Notes: generated by a model from the letters alone, not told the origin. DNA of 64,000 nucleotides from Roseobacter ponti (GCF_012932215.1 NZ_CP048788.1:3100001-3164000), one strand, 5' to 3'; positions 16,371 to 26,151 are shown, numbered from the stretch's first letter. Translations and numbers: made by a program.

Positions 16371-17900
16371 ATGAACACTGAAACGCCCGCCAAAGAGAGC
16401 CCGCCCTTCTGGTTGCTGATCACGCTGCAAACCGGAATTTCAGCAGCAGGTCTTGTCGTCGAAATTGTCGCCGCCCGGATGATCGCACCGTATGTCGGGA
16501 TGAGCCTCTACACCTGGACGGCCATCATCGCGGTGGTGCTGGCGGGCTTTTCGCTTGGTCACTGGTGGGGTGGCAGGCTGGCCGCACTTCCAACGCGCAC
16601 GGCCATGATGCGGATCGGGTGGGTTCTCGCTGCAGCGGCGGTATTTACCGCCGGCGCCAGCCTTATCCTGCGTCTTGTGGCGCTGCCGGTTCTGCAGTCC
16701 GTTGAAAACCCGCTGACGGCCATATCGTTCATTGCCATCGCCGCATTCTTTCTGCCGTCGCTGTTTGCCGGTGTGCCGGCCCCGGTTCTCGCGGTCGTGG
16801 CGATGCGGGGGCGGCAGCGGTCGGAGGAGGCTCTGGGGGTGATGTTCGCCGCCGGCGCGATGGGTGCGATTGTCGGCACCCTGCTGGCGGGGTTTCTCTT
16901 TATCTCCTGGCTCGGATCGGCGGCGACGCTGCAGATTATGGCGGCGTTTTACGCGGTATCCGCCCTTGTCGTTATCCTGTGCGGACGGGGCGGAAACGCG
17001 ACCCGCGCCGGGGCCGCCGGCACGATTGCCCTCACCGGGTTACTGGCCTGGCACTCTCTCACGGCACCGCCGGTGTGTACTGTTGAAAGCAGCTATTTCT
17101 GTATCCGGAGCGAGACCCTCTCTGCGGACGCGGAGCCCCTCATGCGGGTCATGATCATCGACCATCTCGCCCATGGCATCTCTGCGAAAGACCATCCGGG
17201 CGTGATGTACACCGACCACACTGCCATGCTCGATGCACTGCCCCGGATGAGAATGGGTCACCGGCCGTTCAGCTCTTTTCATATCGGCGGTGGCACATAT
17301 TCGGTGCCGCGCGGATGGGCGTCGCACGGTCTGACTGACATGGTCGTGGCCGAAATCGATCCGGAGGTTACGAAGATGGCAACTGATGCTTTCTGGTTCG
17401 AACCCGCCACAGCCACCGTCCTGCACGAAGATGCAAGACATGCGCTTTTATCAACAGAAAAAGAATATGACGTGATCGTTGGCGATGCCTTCACGGATAT
17501 TGCCGTGCCCGCCCATCTTGTCACACTGGAATTCTTTCAGCTTGTCTCTCAAAGACTGTCGGGGGGCGGCATTTTTGCAATGAATGTGGTTGATAACGTG
17601 GACCGCCTCGCCGCCCTGTCTGCGGTATATAAAACACTTCTGGCGGTCTTTCCCAGCGTAGAGGTCTGGACCAAAGCGCAACCGCCCCGGCCCGGGGAAA
17701 GAAGGGTCTTTGTGATCCTCGCCGGGCAGTCCGACAGCCAGGTTTCCGAAATCACGACAGGCGCGCCTGATCCTGTAACTTTTGCGCCGCTGGCGAGTGC
17801 GTTTCTGAGCGAAACTGTTGCGCGGACGAACGCCCCGTTGCTAACGGACGACTTTGCGCCTGTGGACCGGTTGATGGGGCTCGGCTCCGTACTGGACTAA
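16371..17900 (+). CDS. Fused membrane / spermidine-synthase-like protein
   Basis: A 509-aa two-part protein. Residues 1-230 hold about seven hydrophobic segments; residues 240-509 form a spermidine-synthase-like Rossmann methyltransferase domain. In the latter FHIGGGTYSVPRGWA resembles the glycine-rich SAM loop, VVAEIDPEVTKMA the acidic strand, and VIVGDAFTDIAVPAHL the catalytic-loop region. Such fusions are widespread, and their substrate is unknown; polyamine synthesis should not be assumed. It starts 80 bp after soxT in the same direction and may be read through from it. Confidence 0.8.
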   Translation: MNTETPAKESPPFWLLITLQTGISAAGLVVEIVAARMIAPYVGMSLYTWTAIIAVVLAGFSLGHWWGGRLAALPTRTAMMRIGWVLAAAAVFTAGASLILRLVALPVLQSVENPLTAISFIAIAAFFLPSLFAGVPAPVLAVVAMRGRQRSEEALGVMFAAGAMGAIVGTLLAGFLFISWLGSAATLQIMAAFYAVSALVVILCGRGGNATRAGAAGTIALTGLLAWHSLTAPPVCTVESSYFCIRSETLSADAEPLMRVMIIDHLAHGISAKDHPGVMYTDHTAMLDALPRMRMGHRPFSSFHIGGGTYSVPRGWASHGLTDMVVAEIDPEVTKMATDAFWFEPATATVLHEDARHALLSTEKEYDVIVGDAFTDIAVPAHLVTLEFFQLVSQRLSGGGIFAMNVVDNVDRLAALSAVYKTLLAVFPSVEVWTKAQPPRPGERRVFVILAGQSDSQVSEITTGAPDPVTFAPLASAFLSETVARTNAPLLTDDFAPVDRLMGLGSVLD

Positions 17901-17991
17901 CGCGGCGGCAAGCTGAACTGCAAAAGTGCTGCGGTGTATCGTCCGGCGCCCTGCCGGTCACGCCGGAGGCCTCGCAGCAGATTGCCGGCTT

Positions 17992-18300
17992 CTACATCTG
18001 TGCGGCGATCAGGAGCGTCACGCGGGGTGGTTCAGAAGTTCGTTGTTGCGTCATCCGCCGGCGCGCCACCTGCAGTTTCAGATATGCCGCCTCCAGCCGC
18101 ATTCTTGCGCGTTCGCGTTTTTCATAAAGTCTGCGGATGGTCGAACCCGGGTCTCCGATGACCCACCGCCCGGGTTTGCTCTCCGCGGGAAACCAGGCCC
18201 TCACGTCGCGGACAGCTATGGTCCAGGCCTGATCAGCCGCCTGATACCGCAGATAGGCGCGCTGCAGAACGCGTCGTCTCAGGGCAATATCGGTATGCAT
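17992..18300 (-). CDS. Hypothetical 102-aa basic helical protein
   Basis: No family is recognised. The protein is rich in Arg, Lys and Ala and should be mostly alpha-helical, with RLYEKRERARMRLEAAYLK forming an amphipathic, probably coiled segment. GGAGGG lies at good distance before the ATG at 18300, which supports translation and this start. It follows the cbpM gene in the same direction (46 bp), so it may belong to the same transcript as the CbpA/CbpM pair. Confidence 0.55.
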   Translation of the reverse strand: MHTDIALRRRVLQRAYLRYQAADQAWTIAVRDVRAWFPAESKPGRWVIGDPGSTIRRLYEKRERARMRLEAAYLKLQVARRRMTQQRTSEPPRVTLLIAAQM

Positions 18301-18346
18301 CTTTCCCTCCTTTGTCGTCGGCACTCAGGATAAGACGCGGTCAGCG

Positions 18347-18697
18347 TCAGCCGTCCCTGTCCTGCGTGTCTCCGTGAATGTTCCGGAAGGTCGCAACGAC
18401 CGTCTGTCTGACCTCTTCGGGTTGCTTTTCAACAGCCTCTGACAGTGATTTCAGCTCCCTCCGGGTCTGGTGCAGCCGGTCCAGCAACGGCAGGATCACC
18501 GGCAGAGCATCAGCAGGAAGCGACATATCTTTTCTCAGATCACACAGAAGTCTGATGCGCGCGATGTCCACGTTATCGAACACCGGTCCGCGCGCGCTCT
18601 GAGCCGGACGGACCCAGCCTTCACGGACCCATACGCGCAACTCTCTCAGACTGAGGCGCCTGACCTGCGCCACGACCGTCTCTTCATCAAAGCTCAT
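18347..18697 (-). CDS. CbpM-like chaperone modulator
   Basis: A 116-aa protein with a MerR-like helix-turn-helix at the N-terminus (VRRLSLRELRVWVREGWVRP) and a C-terminal helical part. This is the arrangement of CbpM, which binds the J-domain of CbpA and blocks it. The start codon overlaps the stop of the upstream DnaJ-like gene (ATGA), the usual cbpA-cbpM coupling, and this is the main support for the call. Residue-level similarity is modest. Confidence 0.75.
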   Translation of the reverse strand: MSFDEETVVAQVRRLSLRELRVWVREGWVRPAQSARGPVFDNVDIARIRLLCDLRKDMSLPADALPVILPLLDRLHQTRRELKSLSEAVEKQPEEVRQTVVATFRNIHGDTQDRDG

Positions 18698-19626
18698 TGT
18701 GTCCTCCGCAGGTCTTTGCGCGGATCAAAGCCGCAGTGATCGCGCCATTGCGTCGCGATTTCTTCCATTCGGGTGTCTGTTTTGTCGGGCAACACAATCC
18801 GGAGACGCACAAACTGATCTCCCCGGCCGCCTTTGCTCTTTGCTGTGCCCCGGCCCTTTAGACGGAGACGGTGGCCGGAAGAAATGCCTTTTGGGATCGT
18901 CACGGACACGGCGCCGTCAATGGTCGGTACGCCGACTTTGCCCCCGAGGACCGCTTCATCAAAGGTGATCGGCAGTTCGACCTCGATGTTATCGCCGTCG
19001 CGCACGAATTCAGGATGCGCGCGCACTGAGACCGTTACAAACGCATCGCCCGCCGGGCCCTGTCCGAAACCCGGAGATCCTTTGCCACGCAGGCGCAGCG
19101 TCTGCCCGTCCCTGATCCCGGGCGGGATCGATATCTCGATACCTTTGCCGTCCGGCATCGTCACGCTGCGTGTCGCGCCACGGGCCGCATCCAGGAAATC
19201 AACATCGATATGATAGCGGACATCAGCACCGCGCGCATGAAACTCCCGCTGCCCGGCACCACTGCCGAAACCGCGGCGCCCGAACAGCCCCGAAAACAGA
19301 TCGGACTCGGCATCAAACCCGCCCCGTTCCGCATCCGGGTCGTATCTGCGCCCGCCCTCCTGTCCTGCGTACTGGTGATAATACTGCCGCTCCTGGCGCT
19401 CCTGCCCGCTGGCATCGATTTCACCGGCATCAAAGCGTCTGCGTTTTTCGGGATCACTCAAAAGATCATTCGCGGCGGCCACCGCCTGGAATTCCGCCTG
19501 CTTTTCCGCATCACCCGGGTGCAGATCCGGGTGCAGCTTCCTGGCAAGCCTGCGATACGCCTTTTTGATCTCATCCTGCGTGGCTGTCTTTGCTACACCC
19601 AGGGTTTTGTACGGATCGTCACTCAT
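18694..19626 (-). CDS. cbpA: CbpA-type DnaJ co-chaperone
   Basis: A 310-aa J-protein. The N-terminal J-domain (residues 4-70) has the HPD motif in LARKLHPDLHPGD. A Gly/Phe-rich linker follows (FSGLFGRRGFGSGAG), then two C-terminal substrate-binding domains (from about residue 125). There is no Cys-rich zinc finger, so it is CbpA type rather than DnaJ. It activates DnaK; partner inhibition comes from the coupled CbpM-like gene. Confidence 0.88.
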   Translation of the reverse strand: MSDDPYKTLGVAKTATQDEIKKAYRRLARKLHPDLHPGDAEKQAEFQAVAAANDLLSDPEKRRRFDAGEIDASGQERQERQYYHQYAGQEGGRRYDPDAERGGFDAESDLFSGLFGRRGFGSGAGQREFHARGADVRYHIDVDFLDAARGATRSVTMPDGKGIEISIPPGIRDGQTLRLRGKGSPGFGQGPAGDAFVTVSVRAHPEFVRDGDNIEVELPITFDEAVLGGKVGVPTIDGAVSVTIPKGISSGHRLRLKGRGTAKSKGGRGDQFVRLRIVLPDKTDTRMEEIATQWRDHCGFDPRKDLRRTQ

Positions 19627-19719
19627 CTCTCAGGGTCCATCCCATATCTTTCACCTGCACCGCGCCGGGCAGCACATCTGATCCGGTCTTCGGCGCAGTC
19701 CGGTGCTGCGGTCACCGGA

Positions 19720-20460
19720 TTATTGCGCGATCCAGACCTTTGCCTCCTCCAGATCAGCGAGATCAAAGACCATAACTTCGGTCGGCATCAGCATCCCGAA
19801 AATCTTCGCGGAATGCCTGATCCATTCCTGATCGGTCACCAGCGCCAGTTTGGAAAATGTCCTCAGGTGTGAAAAGCCAAATCTGAGATCATCCCACATC
19901 GCGCCGGGAGAATACCCGTCGAACCAGGTACCGAGAACGCAGATCATTTTCAGTTTATCGTGCCCTTTCGCGCGGCGCTCAATCAGCGGCACAAGCGTGC
20001 CGGAATAGTCCTGCGAGGTAATCAGCCCCCTGATATCGATGCCAACGACATCGCGCGGCAGCCCGTCCATTTCGACGATGGCGCCGGGATGATCCTCTTC
20101 AGTCTGCGCCCACGCGACCGCGTCATCTGTCGCGTCTTCGTTGAACCGCCGCACCTTCGCCTGCACAAAATGATCCACAAAAAGCCGTGCCAGCCACAGC
20201 AGTTTGCTGTCACTTACAATGGCAACTTTCCGGACGAGGCTGTGATGTCCCTGCACAAATTTCAGGTGCTTTTTCAGTGCGCTGAAATCCGCCCAGAAGG
20301 GCGCGCTTTTCGTTTGCAGAACGAGGTTCGGGACGCGGTCGGTCTCATTGATATAATCGTTTATCTTCCGGCTGAGCCCGTCGATGTCTTCGGCGCGAAG
20401 AGGTCCGTCCGGCGTGATCACCGCAATGTTTTCGCGCGGACGGATATCTGTGGTCAGCAT
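19720..20460 (-). CDS. Protein with two SpoIIAA-like (STAS-type) domains
   Basis: A 246-aa cytoplasmic protein made of two tandem SpoIIAA-like domains of about 120 residues each. The first begins at IAVITPDGPLRAEDIDGL, and the second at PRDVVGIDIRGLITSQDY. Each shows the strand-helix pattern with FWADFSALKKHLKFV / MWDDLRFGFSHLRTF and ends in a VMVFD-type strand. Domains of this family are thought to bind lipids or serve stress signalling; the function is unproven. A single-domain relative is at 34114. It lies between uspA and cbpA. Confidence 0.7.
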   Translation of the reverse strand: MLTTDIRPRENIAVITPDGPLRAEDIDGLSRKINDYINETDRVPNLVLQTKSAPFWADFSALKKHLKFVQGHHSLVRKVAIVSDSKLLWLARLFVDHFVQAKVRRFNEDATDDAVAWAQTEEDHPGAIVEMDGLPRDVVGIDIRGLITSQDYSGTLVPLIERRAKGHDKLKMICVLGTWFDGYSPGAMWDDLRFGFSHLRTFSKLALVTDQEWIRHSAKIFGMLMPTEVMVFDLADLEEAKVWIAQ

Positions 20461-20523
20461 ACGCGTGTCTCCCTTTTATCAACGGGTGGCCGTGCCGGAA
20501 AGAACGGTGCCCGGAACTGGCCC

Positions 20524-20931
20524 TTACCTTACCACATGTACGGCACAGGCCGCATGTCTTACGACATGTGATGCCGTTGATCCGAGAAAATAATCTTTCA
20601 CGCCCGGACGGTGAGAGGCGATTATGATGAGATCATTGCCGTACTGCCCGGCATAATCAAGAATTGTGCGCCCGGAATGCCCTTCCAGAATTACGCCCTC
20701 TGCGCCCGGCAGATGCTGTGCGAGGCGGTCCATTTCCTGATGGAGCGTCACACGTAATTCCTTTTGCAGATTCTCAGTAACAAAGGATTTCGCATAGCCG
20801 GGCAGACGTTCGATCACATGAAGAAAAGTGATTTTTGAGCCTGGCGAAGCGAGCAGGCCGGCCAGTTTGACAGGCGCGCTTTTATCATGGTCGTTGTCGA
20901 ATAAGACCGGCACGAGGATGTTGTTGTACAT
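20524..20931 (-). CDS. Universal stress protein (UspA family)
   Basis: A 135-aa single-domain Usp. It begins MYNNILVPVLFD, and the nucleotide-binding segment near the C-terminus is IIIASHRPGVKDYFLGSTASHVVRHA, seen as the G-x2-G-x9-G-S/T pattern with changes (SHRPG and FLGSTAS). GGAAGG precedes the ATG at 20931; an upstream in-frame codon adds nine residues without support. An FNR-like box lies 53 bp upstream, consistent with induction at low oxygen. Confidence 0.85.
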   Translation of the reverse strand: MYNNILVPVLFDNDHDKSAPVKLAGLLASPGSKITFLHVIERLPGYAKSFVTENLQKELRVTLHQEMDRLAQHLPGAEGVILEGHSGRTILDYAGQYGNDLIIIASHRPGVKDYFLGSTASHVVRHAACAVHVVR

Positions 20932-20984
20932 GGTATTTTCCTTCCCGATGATCGCCATTTATGGCGCGAAATTTCGCCCGGGCA

Positions 20985-20998
20985 TTGTTTCAGATCAA
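20985..20998. promoter_or_regulatory. FNR/FixK-like box upstream of uspA
   Basis: TTGTT-TCAG-ATCAA, one mismatch from TTGAT-N4-ATCAA, 53 bp before the uspA start codon. The position fits a class II activation site. Confidence 0.6.
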
Positions 20999-21084
20999 TT
21001 CACCGGGCCGGTCCCTTTCAGGTCTGTCAGGTTTCAGGCCCTGAACGGCCTGCTCTCACGGGCCGCAGTGACCTGCATAGGGGA

Positions 21085-21098
21085 TTGAGATTGATCAA
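21085..21098. promoter_or_regulatory. FNR/FixK-like box on the phaC side
   Basis: TTGAG-ATTG-ATCAA, one mismatch from the consensus. It is 289 bp from the phaC ATG, unusually far, so either the leader is long or the site serves uspA as a second, upstream box. Confidence 0.45.
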
Positions 21099-21387
21099 TG
21101 TCCGCCCGGCCGGGCCCGGTAACCATTGACCAGCGGAAGGCCCGGATGTCTGAAAGCACTCTGAATACCGGCCGGACCGGATGACTGACTGGCACCGGGA
21201 CAATCAGGATTTGCTCTGCCGGGCGAGCCATCACCCTGTAGGCGGGTTCTGCAACGGGTGCGATGAGGGGCCGGACGCATCGGGCGCACCGACGCGCCGC
21301 GAAAGGCAGCGCAGTTGGTGCAGCATATCCCGCAAACGCCGTGGGACGTGGTTCCACAGGCAAAGGTGCCATCGAAAGGCTGAGAGC

Positions 21388-22926
21388 ATGACCGACTCTG
21401 AACGAAAACGCCTTGATCCGGCGTGGCACGCGATGCTCGGTCAGGTCGCAGGTGGGATCTCGCCGGCTGCGCTGATCAATGCCGGTGTCGACCGGGCACT
21501 GCATCTGGCTGCGTCACCTGACAAGCAATCAGAACTGCTCGGAGAGGATCTGTCAGGCCTCGCGGCGACAGATCCTTCCGGAGATGCGCGATTTTCTGAT
21601 CCGGCCTGGACGACCTTTCCCGCAAAGGCCCTGGCACAAGGCTAGCTTTCGGCGCAGAACTGGTGGGACCTTGCCACGCGGGATATCCGGGGCGTGGATC
21701 CAATTCATGCGAATATCGTGAATTTTGCCACGCGACAGTGGCTGGACATGTTTTCTCCTGCAAATTTTGCGCTGACCAATCCCCAGGTGATGCAGCGCAC
21801 CCGCGAAGAAGCCGGAGAGAACCTGATCCGGGGCGCCTGGTACTGGATGGAAGACCTGGACCGCCTGATTTCGCAGCATCCCCGCCGGCTCAGTGCCTTC
21901 ACTGTGGGCGGGGATCTGGGCACGACACCCGGAGACGTGATGCTGCGCAACGGCCTGATTGAGCTGATCCGGTATCGCCCGATAACCGGCGGGGTTCACG
22001 CCCAACCAATCCTGATCGTGCCTGCGTGGATCATGAAATTCTATATTCTGGACCTCACGCAGCAGCGTTCGCTGGTCGCCTATCTGCGCGATCAGGGCTT
22101 CGAGGTTTATATCATCTCGTGGAAATACCCCGACGAAGAGGATGCAGGCCGGTCGATGCAGGACTACGTTGATCCTGGCGTTCGGGCCGCGATTGAGACA
22201 ATCAGATCCGGCGATGCCCCCGCTCTTCATGCGGTCGGATACTGTCTGGACGGCACGTTGCTGGCGATCGTGGCCGCCGCCATGGCGCGCGACGGCGACC
22301 AATCCCTGTGCTCCGTCAGCCTGCTTGCCTCACAGGTCGATTTCTCCGAACCCGGGGAACCTGGCCTGTTCATAAACGAAAGCCAGGTCGCCTTTCTGGA
22401 AGACATGATGGCAGTGCGCGGCTATCTCAGAGCGGATCAGATGGCCGATGCGTTTCAGCTGCTGCGGTCAAACGATCTGATCTGGAGCCGGGTGATCCGG
22501 CATTACCTGCTGGCTGAGCGCACGCCCGACAACCCTCTGATGGCCTGGAACACGGATGCCACCCGCATGCCTGCGCGGATGCATTCGGAATATCTGCGGC
22601 GCCTGTTTCTGCACAACGACCTGGCAAAGGGCCGGTTTACGGTTGACGATGCTTCGGTGGCGCTTCCCGATATCCGCTGCCCGGTATACTGCGTGGCGAC
22701 AGAAACCGATCATGTCTCGCCCTGGGAATCGGTCTACCGGCTTTTGCTGCTGAAGGACACGGAGGTGACTTTTGTGCTGACCAACGGCGGGCACAACGGC
22801 GGGATCCTGTCCGAGCCCGGTCATCCGGGCCGGTATTTCCGGACAGGTCACAAAGCGGAAGGTGATCCCTACATCACCGCCACAAAATGGCTCGACCGTC
22901 ATGCGCCGCAGGACGGGTCGTGGTAG
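21388..22926 (+). pseudogene. phaC: PHA synthase interrupted by an in-frame TAG
   Basis: Poly(3-hydroxyalkanoate) polymerase, 513 codons from ATG 21388 to the stop at 22924. Codon 86 (21643-21645) is TAG. The reading on both sides is continuous in one frame: FSDPAWTTFP...LAQG, stop, LSAQNWWDLATRDIRGV, which is the normal conserved run of the family. The lipase box is GYCLDG (Cys at 22243-22245), where GYCxGG is usual: a Gly to Asp change. The later Asp (ETDHVSPW) and His (NGGHNGG) are intact. Translation could restart at a GTG at 21694, giving a 410-residue piece. It is most likely a decaying gene; a sequencing error at one base cannot be excluded. Confidence 0.8.
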
Positions 22927-23031
22927 GAAAACTGGTCAGACTGGCTCAGAAATCAAAGTCGCGGCCGGAAAAGTGCGCGCGCTTTGCCCGGGAAGGCCCT
23001 CGGCGCTGCACCCGGCCGCTATATCTTCGGG

Positions 23032-24249
23032 TATGCCCGGAGACATTGCACAGATCACTGCGGCCTACACGGAAATGGCGGGTAAAGGATTGCGGACATC
23101 GCGCTCGCCCGCCGCCATACAGGCACACCGCAGATCGTTGAAGAAGAGCTTACGTTTCTGGGGCTGGTCGGCCTGATTGATCCGCCGCGCGCCGAAGTGC
23201 GGGGCGCGATTGCCTCGGCAGGATCCGCCGGCATCCGCGTGATTATGATCACCGGAGACAGCCCTGTCACCGCCAGGGCCATCGCAGAACAGCTCTCACT
23301 TACCGTGACACAGGCGCTGACCGGGCCGGAGCCTGACGCGCTTGATGAGACGGCTCTGCTGGAAACGCTTTCCGGTGACGTGCTCTTTGCCCGCACGCGG
23401 CCCGAGCAGAAAATGCGGATCGTCGCAGCGCTGCAGTCGCAGGACCAGATCGTTGCCATGACCGGTGACGGGGTCAATGACGCCCCTGCCCTCAAGCAGG
23501 CGGATATCGGCGTATCGATGGGCATCCGGGGCACGGATGTGGCGCGCGATGCCTCTGATCTGGTGCTGCTGGATGACAACTTTGCCACCATCGTCCGCGC
23601 CATCGGTGAAGGTCGTCGCCAGTTCGCCAACGTCCGTAAGTTTGTGCGCTACCTGCTGTCATCAAATGCAGGCGAGGTGATCGCTCTCATGGTCAATATC
23701 GCAATCGGTGGCCCGCTGGTTTTTCTCGCCACTCAGATCCTCTGGATGAACCTTGTCACCGATGGGGTGACAGCCGTGGCGCTGGGTCTGGAAAAGGCTG
23801 AACCGGATCATATGCAGCACCCGCCGCGCGACAAACACGATGCCATACTGGGGTACCGCGGCATTGCCACGATAATCGTGCTGGGCCTCTATACCGGGTT
23901 GTCGAGCCTGTGGATTTTCTTTCACCTGATGGATCAGGGTGTGGATCTGGCACGCACCACCGCCTTTACCGCCATGGTGGTTTTTGAAAAAGTGAGCGTC
24001 TTTGCCTTTCGGTCACTGCGCCTGCCCGGATCGCGCATCGGCTGGTTCAGCAACCCGTTTTTGCTCTGTGCTCTTGCCCTGACACTGGGCGCGCAGGTGC
24101 TGGCGATCTACTGGCCGCCGCTGCAGACCCTGTTGCATACCGTACCGGTCGGGCTTGCGGAATGGCAGTGGATTGCCCTTTTCGCCCCGCCGGTTCTGAT
24201 CCTGCCCGAGGCTTTCAAACTGCTGCGCGTGCGCGGTCAGCGCACATAA
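23032..24249 (+). pseudogene. Remnant of a P2-type cation-transporting ATPase
   Basis: Only the C-terminal third remains: ITGDSPVTARA, TGDGVNDAPALKQADIG (the P-domain hinge) and the six C-terminal membrane segments, including LWMNLVTDGV. The membrane helices 1-4, actuator domain and DKTGT phosphorylation site are absent; PHA synthase lies directly upstream. The first recognisable residues (GDIAQITAAYTEMAGKGLR, from about 23041) are in a different frame from ALARRHTGTPQIVEEELTFLG, so one base is missing near 23096. An open frame from a GTG at 23197 could make 350 residues but no working pump. The 3' end overlaps the convergent antiporter gene by 13 bp. Confidence 0.82.
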
Positions 24250-25274
24250 TAATAGGCGATCAGGCTGCCACCAAAGGTCAGCAGCACAAGGATCGAATCG
24301 AGGCCAACACTGCCAAGCCTGGGCTTGCGCCGCACGATCAGACCGGAGAGAAAAATCGCCGTCACCGCGATCCCGAAAGCCAGCGACAGTGTCACCGTGC
24401 GCGAGACATCCTGCAGGATCGGGCCTGAGCGAAACAGGATATCAGCGGGAAATACCAGCACGAGCATAATCAGGTTGCTGCCGAAAATATTCGAAATCGC
24501 CATCGTAAAGGCGCCGATGCGCACGGCCGTAATGCTGGTCGTCAGTTCCGGAAGAGAGGTCGCACCTGCAAGCAGGGTCGCTCCGATGAACCCCGTGCCA
24601 AGCCCCGACTGCTCTGCGATCCGCCCGGCAAAGACTACCAGCAGCAGCCCGAAGATCAGGATCCCGAAACAGGCAACAACCGCCTGTACGATGAGAAGCC
24701 GGTTGCCCGTCCCGGCCAGACCGGAAGGTGCAGGAAAGGGAAGCGGTTCCGGGTCCGGCAGATCGACCGGCACCCAGTCGCTGGCGTCATCGTATTTACG
24801 AAGCAACCAGATCGACCCGCCATAAATCAGCGCGATCAGCACACTGCCCGGGCCGATCTGAAAAAAAGATATAGTTTCGCCAAGGTTGATCACGATCAGT
24901 GTCACCGAGAGCATCATCACAAGAAGCGTGGCTTCGAGGGCATGATTGGCTTTGCGCGGGTACCCGGTAATCGCGCGTTTTGTCCAGAAATCCGACGTCG
25001 CGAGAATTGCGGTTTGCAGGGCGATCCCGCCAAAAAGGTTATTGAGCACCAGATCGCGGGACTGCTGCACAGCGGCGGTGAGCGTCGTGGCAACCTCCGG
25101 AAGGGATGTGGCAAGTGACAGCACCAGCAGCCCCATGAGTGATCTGGCAAGCCGGTACCGGTCGGCCAGCGCATCGGCCAGCCAGGCCAGCCGCGCTCCT
25201 GCCACCCAGACCACGCCCGCACTGAGCGCAAAGCACAGGATGCTCAGCAGAAAGGAGGTGGCGGGAACCTGCAT
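24237..25274 (-). CDS. CaCA-family sodium/calcium exchanger-like membrane protein
   Basis: A 345-aa membrane protein with about ten hydrophobic segments in two inverted halves. Each half carries the alpha-repeat of the family: SLATSLPEVATTLTAA with LNNLFGGIALQ in the first, and GATSLPELTTSITAVR with SNIFGSNLIMLV in the second. The Glu of each repeat is the expected cation ligand. It probably exchanges Ca2+ or another cation for Na+ or H+. It converges on the broken P-type ATPase. Confidence 0.85.
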   Translation of the reverse strand: MQVPATSFLLSILCFALSAGVVWVAGARLAWLADALADRYRLARSLMGLLVLSLATSLPEVATTLTAAVQQSRDLVLNNLFGGIALQTAILATSDFWTKRAITGYPRKANHALEATLLVMMLSVTLIVINLGETISFFQIGPGSVLIALIYGGSIWLLRKYDDASDWVPVDLPDPEPLPFPAPSGLAGTGNRLLIVQAVVACFGILIFGLLLVVFAGRIAEQSGLGTGFIGATLLAGATSLPELTTSITAVRIGAFTMAISNIFGSNLIMLVLVFPADILFRSGPILQDVSRTVTLSLAFGIAVTAIFLSGLIVRRKPRLGSVGLDSILVLLTFGGSLIAYYYVR

Positions 25275-25356
25275 GGCGGTGTTTTATCAGAGGCCCCGCG
25301 AGGGTAATTTGACATGCCTCAATGCGGATCGGATGCGCGGGCTTCAGACTGCTCAG

Positions 25357-26073
25357 ATGACACCAGAACACGGACACAGCCCTCAGGAAATCGCAGCCCG
25401 CCTGTCTGCAGGCAGCAGCAACAATTACCTGAAAGATATGATCTATGGCGGGATTGATGGCGGGGTCACGACCTTTGCCATCGTTGCAGGTGTCGCCGGC
25501 GCCGGTCTCTCTCATGGTATCATTGTCACGCTGGGGATTGCCAACATTCTGGCAGATGGCTTTTCGATGGCGGCCAGTAATTACGCCGGAACCAAGGCCG
25601 AAGTTGATGACCGCAAGCGCATTATCCGTATCGAGGAACGCCATATCGAACACCATCGGGAGGGGGAGCTGGAGGAGCTGCGCCAGATCCTTGCACAGCG
25701 CGGTTTGTCAGGTCAGGTCCTCGATGAGGCGACGCGGGAAATCTCGGAGAACAAAGAAAAGTGGGTCGCGCTGATGCTCACAGACGAATACGGGCTCACG
25801 CGGGATGCCCCCCACCCGATGCGCGCGGCGCTTGCAACTTTTGCCGCCTTTCTGCTGGCGGGCTCAATCCCGCTCATTCCGTTTGTCACCGGGATGGAAC
25901 CCGCTTTTGAGATATCGGTGCTTGCCACGCTGCTGACCTTTTTCCTGATCGGCACGGGCAAGAGCCGCTGGTCCCTGTCGGCCTGGTGGTGGTCGGGCGC
26001 GGAAACACTCCTGATCGGCGCACTTGCAGCCCTGATCGCTTACGGCGTCGGCGGGCTTTTTGCGCACGGCTGA
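25357..26073 (+). CDS. VIT1/CCC1-family metal transporter-like protein
   Basis: A 238-aa membrane protein of the VIT1/CCC1 (DUF125) family, which moves Fe2+ or Mn2+. The first helices are recognised from DMIYGGIDGGVTTFAIVAGV, ILADGFSMAASNYAG; a cytoplasmic helical insertion rich in Glu/His follows (RIEERHIEHHREGELEELR), then three C-terminal helices. The start is uncertain: ATG 25357 gives the usual HSPQEIAAR lead-in, and ATG 25333 would add eight residues. It diverges from the antiporter gene. Confidence 0.82.
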   Translation: MTPEHGHSPQEIAARLSAGSSNNYLKDMIYGGIDGGVTTFAIVAGVAGAGLSHGIIVTLGIANILADGFSMAASNYAGTKAEVDDRKRIIRIEERHIEHHREGELEELRQILAQRGLSGQVLDEATREISENKEKWVALMLTDEYGLTRDAPHPMRAALATFAAFLLAGSIPLIPFVTGMEPAFEISVLATLLTFFLIGTGKSRWSLSAWWWSGAETLLIGALAALIAYGVGGLFAHG

Positions 26074-26089
26074 GCCGGACCGGTTCGGA

Positions 26090-26103
26090 TTGAGCAGGAT
26101 CAA
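26090..26103. promoter_or_regulatory. FNR/FixK-like box upstream of the site-2 protease gene
   Basis: TTGAG-CAGG-ATCAA, one mismatch from the consensus, 48 bp before ATG 26152. Confidence 0.55.
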
Positions 26104-26151
26104 ACCGATGGTCTGCCAAGCCGCTAAAATTCCCTCAGCGACGAGGTTTTA

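Larger units (their letters stand above)
20932..21387. other. 456-bp control region between uspA and phaC
   Basis: No gene is supported here. It contains two FNR-like boxes (20985-20998 and 21085-21098), one for the leftward uspA and one reading toward phaC. The open frame continuing upstream of the phaC ATG has no family similarity. Confidence 0.6.

Noticed and set aside
20471-20485. ATCAA half site before the two-domain SpoIIAA-like gene
   Set aside because: Only one half site is present; the other half does not match.
23197-24249. An intact 350-aa transporter gene
   Set aside because: It is only the C-terminal part of a P-type ATPase; the phosphorylation site and first helices are missing.
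25309-25322. TTGAC-ATGC-CTCAA as a further FNR box before the VIT1-like gene
   Set aside because: Two mismatches, one in each half, and too near the start codon for normal activation.
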